Part shown: piece by piece, positions 8,008 through 15,411 of the stretch
Layout: each line of letters begins with the position of its first letter
Numbering within the stretch: position 1 is the first letter of the stretch
From: Leptospira haakeii
GTDB taxonomy: Bacteria; Spirochaetota; Leptospiria; Leptospirales; Leptospiraceae
Length of the DNA stretch: 64,000 nt
Direction: 5' to 3'
Assembly: GCF_002812045.1 (NCBI RefSeq)
Contig: NZ_NPEG01000001.1
Span: 186,001 to 250,000, forward strand
Notes under the pieces: generated by a model
Seen by the model: the letters and a program-made list of their open reading frames with translations, nothing else
Database searches by the model: none
Told to the model about the DNA's origin: nothing
Program-made: the position numbers and the translations under genes

Positions 8008-9123
8008 TTAGGATTTTTTAGAAAAAGATAAACGATATTCTCCAGGAGAACATCCATATTTCTCCTGGAATAATTTATGGAACGCGGATTTGGATTTGAA
8101 TCCTGCCGAATAAATCACTGCAAGTACCGATCTTTGAGGCTCTTCTTTTAACATTTTAGAAGCTTCTTCCAAACGAAATCCGGTTATATACTCTCTAAAA
8201 CCAATTTTCATCTTATCATTTAATATCTCAGATAATTGATGTGTCTTGATCTTTAATTCTTCCGAAAGGATCGGAAGAGTAAGCTCTTCGTCCAGAAAAA
8301 GTTTTTTATCCCTCATAAGTTCTTCCATCTTCTGAATGACCGAATCCACATCCAGACCATGGAGTCTAGTCTCGTTATACCCTGCTTCCTTAGCCGTTTT
8401 TTCAAAAGTAACTATCAATTCAGGAGATATAGAAGCGCTCAAAAAAACACAACATACGAGCAGCGTCAGACCTGCGGCCGCAACAGTGAACAAAGGCATA
8501 AAGAAAATTTGAGCGATCACAAACAAGAAGATCACAAATATACTCGCGTAGAATAGTGCAAGAAAAGGGGAGAATGCTCTACCTTCTTTTTTTTGGATGA
8601 ATGTTTTCCATTTGCGGATCTTTCCGATCAACAAAAGAGGATACACTAAATTGGAGATTGTTCCTAAAATCAAAAGTCCAAACAAGAACTGGAAATAAAT
8701 ATTTCTGGGAGGAAATACACTTACATATTCCAATTTGGAATTCGGATCAGATAGAACGAAGGGTAGAAGTAACAAAAAGGTAACGAGGCCGGGAACAAAA
8801 TGTACCAAGTTGAGTAATTTTGCCGGTAATCCTCCTAATCTTCTAAAATACAAATACGCCAAAGGCCCTGTAAAAAATAGAAAAGGGATATGGATCTCTG
8901 CAAACCATAACTGCTCCTTTAGTTGGCCGGATAATTCCAAATACAAATGGAATTGTACTATAGAAAGGGATAGGAAAAAGAAACCGATAGGTTTTTGAAA
9001 AGTGGACTTGGTTTTGGATCCGAGATTGAAGTCCTGGGTTTTCTCCCCCTTCTCCCTTTGAATGAATTCAGAAATGGCCAATAATAATGAAAGCCCTGCT
9101 CCAAATGCCAGAAACGTATCCAT
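8008..9123 (-). CDS. Membrane-anchored AraC-family regulator
   Basis: 371 residues in two parts. Residues 1 to about 230 hold seven hydrophobic helices, and the last 100 form an AraC-type double helix-turn-helix, visible as LPILSEELKIKTHQLSEILNDK then GFREYITGFRLEEASKMLKEE and the signature AVIYSAGFKSKSAFHKLFQEKYGCSPGEYR. This 7TM plus AraC design is known in spirochaetes and Bacteroidetes and suggests that a membrane signal is passed directly to DNA. It is divergent from the DJ-1-like gene at 9240 with 116 bases between the starts, so that gene is the first candidate target. The ligand is not evident. Confidence 0.87.
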   Translation of the reverse strand: MDTFLAFGAGLSLLLAISEFIQREKGEKTQDFNLGSKTKSTFQKPIGFFFLSLSIVQFHLYLELSGQLKEQLWFAEIHIPFLFFTGPLAYLYFRRLGGLPAKLLNLVHFVPGLVTFLLLLPFVLSDPNSKLEYVSVFPPRNIYFQFLFGLLILGTISNLVYPLLLIGKIRKWKTFIQKKEGRAFSPFLALFYASIFVIFLFVIAQIFFMPLFTVAAAGLTLLVCCVFLSASISPELIVTFEKTAKEAGYNETRLHGLDVDSVIQKMEELMRDKKLFLDEELTLPILSEELKIKTHQLSEILNDKMKIGFREYITGFRLEEASKMLKEEPQRSVLAVIYSAGFKSKSAFHKLFQEKYGCSPGEYRLSFSKKS

Positions 9124-9239
9124 AAAATGAAAGAGTCCTAAAAGAGTTGGATGTCCAGATTTTTTCAGGATTTTTCTTTTTTTAGTCCATCCGGATACGG
9201 AAGGACGACCTCTTTCGGAAAAGATCGTATCCTGAAAGG

Positions 9240-10382
9240 ATGAAACATCTTAGCCCCCAACCAAATCGTTTTGTGAAATTCTTCCGCTGGAGTTTAGCTC
9301 TCTTATTTTTATTAGGATTTGTAGAATACGGAATATCTTCCGAAATTTCAAAAGTCCAGAGCCAAGAAGAAGTTTCCAAAATCCCAACCTATCAATCCAG
9401 ATTCGGTAGAAAGCAGCCAATCATTGCAGTGATCGGTGAAAATCGAATGACAGAGCTGACGGATTTTATGATCCCTTATGGAGTTTTAACTTCCGCAAAT
9501 ATTGCAAAAGTGATTTCTGTTTTTCCTAAAACTGGGCCAGTCCAAATGTTTCCGGCATTAAAAATAGAAGCGGAGAAGTCCTTTGATCTTTTTAACTCGG
9601 AATATCCGGAAGGTGCGGATTATGTGATCGTACCTGCCGTCCATTATTCGGATGATGCTACTCTTCTATCATTCATACGAAAACAATCAGCTAAAGGTTC
9701 TACGATTGTAGGTGTATGCGATGGAGTTTGGGTGCTTGCAAATGCAGGTGTACTAAAAGATTATATGGCAACCGGCCATTGGTTTTCTTTTTCCAATTTA
9801 GAGAAAGAGTTTCCTGAGACTAGATGGATTAAGGATAGAAGGTACATTGCGGATCGAAAGATCATCACTACTACAGGGATCACTGCCTCCATTCCCGTTT
9901 CCTTGGCTTTAATCGAGGCAATTTCCGGAAAAGACAAAGCGCTAGAAATTGCAGCCGGTTTAGGAGCGAAAGACTGGAAGCCAACTCATAGAAGTTCTGA
10001 TTTTTATTTAAGCGGTAAAGATATGTATATTGCTGCGAAAAACTATCTGGGTTTTTGGAATTATGAGAATTTAGGAGTTCAAGTTTCCGATGGGATTGAT
10101 GAAGTTGTATTAGCTCTGCAAGCAGATTCTTTTTCCAGAACCTATAGATCGGAAGTATTTTCCGTTTCCGGTCAAAAGCAAATCCGGACCAAATCCGGTT
10201 TATTATTACATGTAGATAAAACGCAAGCAGATGCTGCTTACTTAGATTCTATTTTAGAAAATCTGAATGGAATGGCGGCAATGACTGCTTACGATAAAAA
10301 TCTGGCGGAGATTGAATCCAAATACGGAACAAACACCGCGGCTTTTGTGGCACTGCAGATGGAATATCCTTGGAAGAAGTAG
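9240..10382 (+). CDS. Exported or membrane-anchored DJ-1/PfpI-fold protein
   Basis: 380 residues starting with a basic stretch and one hydrophobic helix (about residues 13-33), so the rest is probably periplasmic. Residues 60-235 match the glutamine-amidotransferase-like DJ-1/PfpI fold: IIAVIGENRM opens the first strand, and the nucleophile elbow is VGVCDGVWVLANAG with Cys160. Related sequences form the sensor half of GlxA/AraC regulators, but here no helix-turn-helix follows; instead there are 140 residues of unknown type. GAAAGG directly precedes the ATG, closer than normal. Divergent from the membrane AraC gene, which lacks such a domain, so the two may work together. Substrate unknown. 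Confidence 0.8.
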   Translation: MKHLSPQPNRFVKFFRWSLALLFLLGFVEYGISSEISKVQSQEEVSKIPTYQSRFGRKQPIIAVIGENRMTELTDFMIPYGVLTSANIAKVISVFPKTGPVQMFPALKIEAEKSFDLFNSEYPEGADYVIVPAVHYSDDATLLSFIRKQSAKGSTIVGVCDGVWVLANAGVLKDYMATGHWFSFSNLEKEFPETRWIKDRRYIADRKIITTTGITASIPVSLALIEAISGKDKALEIAAGLGAKDWKPTHRSSDFYLSGKDMYIAAKNYLGFWNYENLGVQVSDGIDEVVLALQADSFSRTYRSEVFSVSGQKQIRTKSGLLLHVDKTQADAAYLDSILENLNGMAAMTAYDKNLAEIESKYGTNTAAFVALQMEYPWKK

Positions 10383-10390
10383 GAGAAAAT

Positions 10391-11629
10391 CTACTTCCAA
10401 CCTTCTGCAAACTCAATCCTTTCGATCGTTGTTGGATGAGAATGTTCAAAGATCACTTCTAGTTTATGAGGATTCAGCCTGGATTTATTATCTTTTGCAA
10501 GTTTGATCTCGGTATTTATGAATGATTTTTTATCATTCGTTAAAATCAAGGCCTCTCTATCAGCTTGGGTTTCCAAAAACCTAGACAATCCCGCAAAAAA
10601 AGGTTCTATGATCGTTCCGACCAGAGATAAGATCAAAAACAAGAATGGTAAAGTGGATGGTGAGTAAAATTCTTTGAGAGGAACAAGATCCTCTTCTTTT
10701 ACTTTTTTGAATACGTACCCTAATAGAAAACAAAATAGAAAGGTTTGGATCGTATTTAAGACGATTTCCAAACTTTGGTGGTTATGCACCCAATGCCCGA
10801 TCTCGTGTCCGAGCACACTTACCACTTCTTCTTCCGTATGGTTATTGATAAGAGTATCGTATAAGAAAATCTTTTTACTCTCTCCCCAGCCCGTAAAGTA
10901 TGCATTCGTATGTCCGGAGTATTGGCTCTCCTTGATTACATAGATATTTTCGATCCGGATATTTGCCTTTTCGCTCAATGCTACGATCTTATTTTTCAGA
11001 CTCCCTTCTTCAATGGGCCCAAAATCGTAAAAGATAGGAGTGATGATGATCGGAAAAAGTACGGAAGTTAGAAGCCCAAAGCCCAAGGATAGGATAGGAA
11101 GAATGTATTTCCAAGCTCTGGGGAGATTTTTTAATACAAAGGCTACGACCAACATAATGATCGTTCCGAAGAATAATCCTAGTCCGAATGATTTGGATTT
11201 AAAGATGACCCAATCCAGAAATGTCATATTCGAAAACTGGAATTCATGCTCGATCACGAATCCGAAATAATAGCTGAAAGGTAAAGAGATGAAAAATTCG
11301 ATGAGATAAAAGGAAAGGAAGTATAAGAATACGACTGTGTAAAAATTTCCACTCGTCTTTTTTTGAAAAAAATCTTCTAGTTTGGAAGATAGTGGAGTAA
11401 ATACGAATGCTCCAGCCAATGCAAAATCCAATAAAGAAGCAATAATTGAAACGAAAAATCCTCTCCGACTATAATCTATCCCTGCTTGAATATCTGCTTC
11501 CGTGAAGTATTTTAGAATTTTTTCATGTAGTTCCGGAGAAAGGTCTCCTTGGTAGGAAAAGTATTTTAATAAGAGAGTAAATACAATCTGAAAAGAGAAT
11601 AATGCAATTAGGATATTTCTTAGTTTCAT
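10391..11629 (-). CDS. M48-family zinc metalloprotease, Ste24-like
   Basis: Intramembrane-associated protease related to CAAX prenyl protease 1 (Ste24) and HtpX. The zinc motif HEIGH is visible in VVSVLGHEIGHWVHNHQ, and the third ligand glutamate in RFLETQADREAL. 412 residues with several membrane helices before and after the catalytic part is the Ste24 length and layout. Bacteria have no CAAX prenylation, so the likely role is turnover of membrane proteins or cleavage of exported peptides. It ends 8 bases from the convergent DJ-1-like gene. Confidence 0.92.
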   Translation of the reverse strand: MKLRNILIALFSFQIVFTLLLKYFSYQGDLSPELHEKILKYFTEADIQAGIDYSRRGFFVSIIASLLDFALAGAFVFTPLSSKLEDFFQKKTSGNFYTVVFLYFLSFYLIEFFISLPFSYYFGFVIEHEFQFSNMTFLDWVIFKSKSFGLGLFFGTIIMLVVAFVLKNLPRAWKYILPILSLGFGLLTSVLFPIIITPIFYDFGPIEEGSLKNKIVALSEKANIRIENIYVIKESQYSGHTNAYFTGWGESKKIFLYDTLINNHTEEEVVSVLGHEIGHWVHNHQSLEIVLNTIQTFLFCFLLGYVFKKVKEEDLVPLKEFYSPSTLPFLFLILSLVGTIIEPFFAGLSRFLETQADREALILTNDKKSFINTEIKLAKDNKSRLNPHKLEVIFEHSHPTTIERIEFAEGWK

Positions 11630-11705
11630 GCGTTAAGTTTTGACCTTTCTAGAATGGGACTTGGAAAAGTTTTTCCAGGTCAAGGTTTAATTCCTAAACC
11701 AGGAT

Positions 11706-11805
11706 CCGCCAGGGATGCGCAGAACGTCAGTCCCAAAGCTTCGCTTTGGGATGAGCGGTAGCGAATTCGGAGCAGCCCGGTCTTCGCGAAGCGAAGAGGC
11801 GGCCA
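11706..11805 (+). repeat. Structured intergenic repeat, copy A
   Basis: First of three copies in the window of an element that begins AGGGATGCG and contains GGATGAGCG, then GGAGCAGCCCGG and GCGGCC. It has two strong hairpins: TCCCAAAGC (11731-11739) with GCTTTGGGA (11743-11751), and TCTTCGC (11781-11787) with GCGAAGA (11791-11797), each with a 3-base TTC or GAA loop. The stem sequences differ from those of copies B and C while pairing is kept. It ends just after the WYL gene's stop, in that gene's 3' region. Confidence 0.8.
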
Positions 11806-11809
11806 AATT

Positions 11810-12829
11810 TTATACTTTTTCGTAGAGTTCCGAGATCTGTTTTACTGAATTTCTGAACACGTTATTCAATTCTTCGGGAAGAACCGTTTCAATTGCATCC
11901 GGCCATCTCCATAAGAATGGTAATAACCCTTCCAGGTTGGTGGATTGGAAACTGAGTTTATTTTTCTCTTCGGCATATTTGATCCCTGTTAGGAATAGTT
12001 TAGCTTTTACGAGACCTTCTTCTTTGCAAACCCACTCCACATTTTTAGGTTCGTGGACTGGGAATAATCCTGCATGTATAATCAGATCTTCTTCCGTTTC
12101 TTTTTTGGCTCCTCTCGCCTGATAGAGCGGATCTCCTTGTAGGAGTTCCACAGATAGGATCTTTGGAAGAACGAATCTTTTTTTGGTCTTTTCTTCTCTA
12201 TCGTAAGCTAATAGATAATGATCCTGACCACCTTTTCGGATCAATCGGATAGGATCCGCTTCTTTCGAATATGAATCTTCGGGGAAAGTTTTATAATATT
12301 TGATCCGGATCGGAGTATGGTTCTTGAGCGCTTCTAAAATTTGAAATGCGGTTTCTCCTAACTCTTCCGAATTATCCTCCGAATTTTCAGTCATTTCAGG
12401 AAAGTATTCCAGATCGCCAGCGAATATTTTTCTGGCGGCGGTATAGAGTTCGTATTTTGGAGCTTCTGAATATCCCCTTAATAGAAGTGCAGAAATCTCT
12501 CTCAGTTCTTCCTCATTAAATTCAAGAGTTTTAGAAAGTGGATCTTTCACGAGCACGTATACAAAATCTTTTCCGTTCTTTTGGGGATAATATTTGATAT
12601 GAAATCCGAGTGCGCCTAACTCTTCAATATCTCTAGATAGTTTTCTTCTGTCTGAGTCTCTGTTTTCGTTATCGTAAAATCCTTCCATGATCTTTCTTAA
12701 GGAGCTTAAAGTAATCCCTTCCGGAAATCTGAAAAAATTGAATAATAATGTGAGAAGCCTGTATTCTGTGGGATTCATCTCCCTAGGCTCGATTTCCTGA
12801 TCTATATCTTTGTCTAGTTCTTCTTTCAT
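11810..12829 (-). CDS. WYL-domain transcriptional regulator
   Basis: 339 residues: an acidic N-terminal tail, a helix-turn-helix (PTEYRLLTLLFNFFRFPEGITLSSLRKIMEGFY, then SDRRKLSRDIEELGALGF), and a WYL core from about residue 165 (IRIKYYKTFPEDSYSKEADPIRLIRKGGQDHYLLAYD, then KRFVLPKILSVELL). The second, WCX-like C-terminal part is also present, so it is a full-length YafY/PafC-type regulator. Such proteins answer nucleotide or DNA-damage signals in several phyla; the signal here is unknown. It resembles the WYL gene at 2594 in layout but is not adjacent to it. Confidence 0.82.
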   Translation of the reverse strand: MKEELDKDIDQEIEPREMNPTEYRLLTLLFNFFRFPEGITLSSLRKIMEGFYDNENRDSDRRKLSRDIEELGALGFHIKYYPQKNGKDFVYVLVKDPLSKTLEFNEEELREISALLLRGYSEAPKYELYTAARKIFAGDLEYFPEMTENSEDNSEELGETAFQILEALKNHTPIRIKYYKTFPEDSYSKEADPIRLIRKGGQDHYLLAYDREEKTKKRFVLPKILSVELLQGDPLYQARGAKKETEEDLIIHAGLFPVHEPKNVEWVCKEEGLVKAKLFLTGIKYAEEKNKLSFQSTNLEGLLPFLWRWPDAIETVLPEELNNVFRNSVKQISELYEKV

Positions 12830-12985
12830 GGCTCGTTTCTAAATTTTGATTTTTATAAAGTCCCTGGGCAAGGAAAAATCTCTGCCCTGTTTTTGAATTC
12901 GGAGAAAGTCCCAAAAAACAACTTGATGAGTAAGATCGGATCTCGATAATTCTCTCGTTTCAGTCGCTTATCCTCAGAGGTTTTT

Positions 12986-13201
12986 ATGGGCAAAATACTA
13001 GGTTTTCTTTTCCCGAATTTTGTAGGTCTTATTCTTATTTTACTCGGATGGTGGACAACTATCATCAATGTGGCCACACTTCGTTTCGCTGGTGAGTCTT
13101 ATTTTAATAAATGGACCTATACCGGCCTCATCCTGATCATTATTGGGGCTTATTTGCCGGAAATCTGGATTGGGATCCGTAAGAAAATTTTCGGAGATTG
13201 A
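12986..13201 (+). CDS. Small two-helix membrane protein
   Basis: 71 residues with two hydrophobic segments, near residues 10-30 and 46-62, joined by a short loop (FAGESYFNKWTYTG) and ending in a basic tail (GIRKKIFGD), so both ends are probably cytoplasmic. AGAGG lies eight bases before the ATG. No family recognised. The gene stands alone between the divergent WYL regulator and the aminotransferase-fold gene. Confidence 0.7.
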   Translation: MGKILGFLFPNFVGLILILLGWWTTIINVATLRFAGESYFNKWTYTGLILIIIGAYLPEIWIGIRKKIFGD

Positions 13202-13375
13202 TCCCCCCTTTTTTTCTTGTACGAAAACGTCTAGACATTTCCGCTGGTATTCTGATTATTTGTATTGAGTGTCCCAGTTCGTCCTGGGCTCGGAGATTTT
13301 GAAAAAAATCTTTACGAGCCAAGTACATGGGTTACAATGCGACATAATAAAATTACTGGAACCTGAGAAGGGAAG

Positions 13376-14476
13376 ATGAGCGCGGAAACCGAAGTTTTAG
13401 AGAAACCAAGCCGGAAAAAAACCGATATCGAATTCCATAAGCCTACCCTTTCTCGGGAAGACCTGAAAACAGTTTTAGAGGCTTTGGTAGAAGACCATCT
13501 TTCTTCCGGTTCTGTGACCCATAAGTTTGAGAAGGCATTTTCTTCTACTTTTAGGACAAAACAAGTAGTTTCTGCAAACAGTTTAACTGCTGCATACCAC
13601 CTGTCTTTATTGGCATTGGAGATCCAACCTGGAGATAAAATTGTTATCTCCACATTCGCTCCTCTTGCAGCTCTAGATGCAATTTTTTTAATGCAAGCGC
13701 AACCTTTGGTTGTGGATATGGGAAAACATTCTTTCCATATCTGTCCTGAAAGATTATCCTCCGCACTAGAAGATGAATCAGTTAAAGCTGTGGTTTTAGA
13801 TCACACTTTCGGATCTTTAGCGGACTTCTCTAAATATGATTTTAAAAATCGCCCTGTAATCGAAGATTTTTCAGAAACAGTTGGAGCAAGAACTGAAACT
13901 TTTACTCCAGGGAAACAAGGGAAAATTTCTATCTGTGGTCTTTCTATCGAATATCTGATCACCACCGGAAATGGGGCTTTGATCTGCACCGATGATGATT
14001 CTTTAGCGAAAAAGATCAGAGCTAGAAAAGAAGGAAAAGATCCTTATCCACGGAAAGAAGGCCAGCCTAGATTAGATTATGATATGATCGATTACCAAGC
14101 TGCCTTAGGGATCGAACAATTATCCAACCTTGGTGTGATCTTAGAAAGAAAAAGAAAGATCGCTCAGGTGTATCTGCAATCCATCCAAGGTTCCCAAGTA
14201 GGCTCTCATTTTAACGATCCGAATTCTGAAACTTTCAATCGTTTTGTGATCATTGCCCCGGGTAATTACGAGCAAGTAGAAAGATACTTCCGTTCTTTAC
14301 AAATTGGAACACGCAGAACTGTTGCGGAACCGATCCATCATATTCTTGAACTTTCTAATTCTGATTTCCCGAACGGGGAAAGATTGTACCAAAGAGGACA
14401 TTGTATTCCGATTTATCCTAACTTAACTAAGGATAATGTGCAAAGGATCTCTCAAGCGATTCGTAGAATTTACTAA
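13376..14476 (+). CDS. DegT/DnrJ/EryC1-fold protein without the PLP lysine
   Basis: 366 residues with the fold of sugar aminotransferases that act on nucleotide-activated keto-sugars: SANSLTAAYHLSLLAL (PLP phosphate site), GDKIVISTFAPLAALDAI, VIEDFSETVGA with Asp164 for the PLP ring, and ITTGNGALI after the active-site loop. In family members the lysine lies two residues before ITTG (K-N-ITTG); here that position is Tyr183 in GLSIEYLITTG, and the usual AAQA after the aspartate is FSET. So it is probably not a normal aminotransferase; it could be a PLP-dependent dehydratase variant, as ColD has His at this place, or a regulatory homologue. AGGGAAG precedes the ATG. No sugar genes flank it. Confidence 0.8.
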   Translation: MSAETEVLEKPSRKKTDIEFHKPTLSREDLKTVLEALVEDHLSSGSVTHKFEKAFSSTFRTKQVVSANSLTAAYHLSLLALEIQPGDKIVISTFAPLAALDAIFLMQAQPLVVDMGKHSFHICPERLSSALEDESVKAVVLDHTFGSLADFSKYDFKNRPVIEDFSETVGARTETFTPGKQGKISICGLSIEYLITTGNGALICTDDDSLAKKIRARKEGKDPYPRKEGQPRLDYDMIDYQAALGIEQLSNLGVILERKRKIAQVYLQSIQGSQVGSHFNDPNSETFNRFVIIAPGNYEQVERYFRSLQIGTRRTVAEPIHHILELSNSDFPNGERLYQRGHCIPIYPNLTKDNVQRISQAIRRIY

Positions 14477-14498
14477 GATCTAAACATGTAAAAGTTCC

Positions 14499-14518
14499 GA
14501 ACAGGAAAATCCTTGTTC
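14499..14518. terminator. Possible bidirectional terminator
   Basis: GAACAGGA (14499-14506) pairs with TCCTTGTTC (14510-14518) with one bulged T and an AAA loop. T-rich sequence follows on the plus strand and AAAA precedes the loop, giving a modest U-run on the minus side. It sits between convergent genes. Confidence 0.4.
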
Positions 14519-14519
14519 T

Positions 14520-15128
14520 TCATTTTATACTGATCTTATCGTTTCCTTTCTTTTCTTCCAGAGTTGGGATCGTATACAATTCCTTTAATTCTTTATTCTT
14601 TTCTTTTACGAAAATATAGGCAGGATCTTGGGACGACCGTAAGGTTTTGAACTGATTTTTAGACCGAGTTAGGTTTTCTTCCTGGAGTTCTTTTGCCTTT
14701 CGGATAGATTCTCTGATTTGATCCTTTGCAGAATCCGACATATTCGGATCATTTAAGAAAGTTTGAAAACTTTCGGTGTATTGATCCTGAGCTTCTTTCA
14801 TATCTCCGATAAATTTTTCGGAATTATAAAGATCATAAAATTCTTTGATCTGAAAATGCAAAAGGGCAAAATCTCTATAAGAGTTAAATCCGTTTTTTTT
14901 CGCGATTGTTTCTGCTTGTACTGAATCTACCTCCGAAGGAGGTGTGAAAATTAATGCTGGATTTGGTTTAGATATCAACTCTCCAAAAGAAGAATTAGAT
15001 TCTTTTAATTCTCGAAAAGTGGAAATATAAGAATCTAATTTTTCTTTTGAAAATCTGGGAGCCTTTAATAAGGAGCAATTCAAACCGAATAAAGCTCCAA
15101 AAATTAAGAGATAAAAACATCGTTTCAT
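14520..15128 (-). CDS. Putative lipoprotein, helical
   Basis: 202 residues. The N-terminus MKRCFYLLIFGALFGLNC is a lipoprotein signal with Cys18 as the likely lipidated residue, in the loose spirochaetal style. The mature part is mainly helical and charged (FSKEKLDSYISTFRELKESN; ESIRKAKELQEENLTRSKNQF), with no other cysteine. No family recognised. It is the last of three minus-strand genes running from 17655, separated from the second by 29 bases, so it is probably co-transcribed with them. Confidence 0.65.
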   Translation of the reverse strand: MKRCFYLLIFGALFGLNCSLLKAPRFSKEKLDSYISTFRELKESNSSFGELISKPNPALIFTPPSEVDSVQAETIAKKNGFNSYRDFALLHFQIKEFYDLYNSEKFIGDMKEAQDQYTESFQTFLNDPNMSDSAKDQIRESIRKAKELQEENLTRSKNQFKTLRSSQDPAYIFVKEKNKELKELYTIPTLEEKKGNDKISIK

Positions 15129-15157
15129 TTTATAATCCCCTTTGCCGGACAGTATAG

Positions 15158-15400
15158 TTAAAAAGGAGCAGTTACTTTCATTCCACTACATAGATGAGCC
15201 TGATACAATGCATTGGCGAGATAGGTTTCACATTCCTCTGCCGGGTGTTTTTCTATACAGGACACATAGACGAAATTTATAGTAGCGCTTTGTTCTTTAC
15301 ATTCATCACGCGCGCCCCTTTGATTATCCCTTTCTCCACAATTTAATAGAAAGAAGTATACCAAGCTAATGAATATGGATTTTTTTATAAAACTTCGCAT
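15158..15400 (-). CDS. Small putative lipoprotein with cysteines
   Basis: 80 residues from the ATG at 15400, chosen because AAAGGA lies eight bases upstream; a TTG at 15418 would overlap the preceding gene. The signal MRSFIKKSIFISLVYFFLLNC ends in a plausible lipobox cysteine (Cys21). Four more cysteines lie in the mature part (DECKEQ, VSCIEKHPAEECETY, HLCSGM), with CxxxxxxxxC-like spacing that suggests a small disulphide-bonded helical hairpin. It starts 11 bases after the stop of the large exported gene. Unknown function. Confidence 0.65.
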   Translation of the reverse strand: MRSFIKKSIFISLVYFFLLNCGERDNQRGARDECKEQSATINFVYVSCIEKHPAEECETYLANALYQAHLCSGMKVTAPF

Positions 15401-15411
15401 TATGATTTCCT

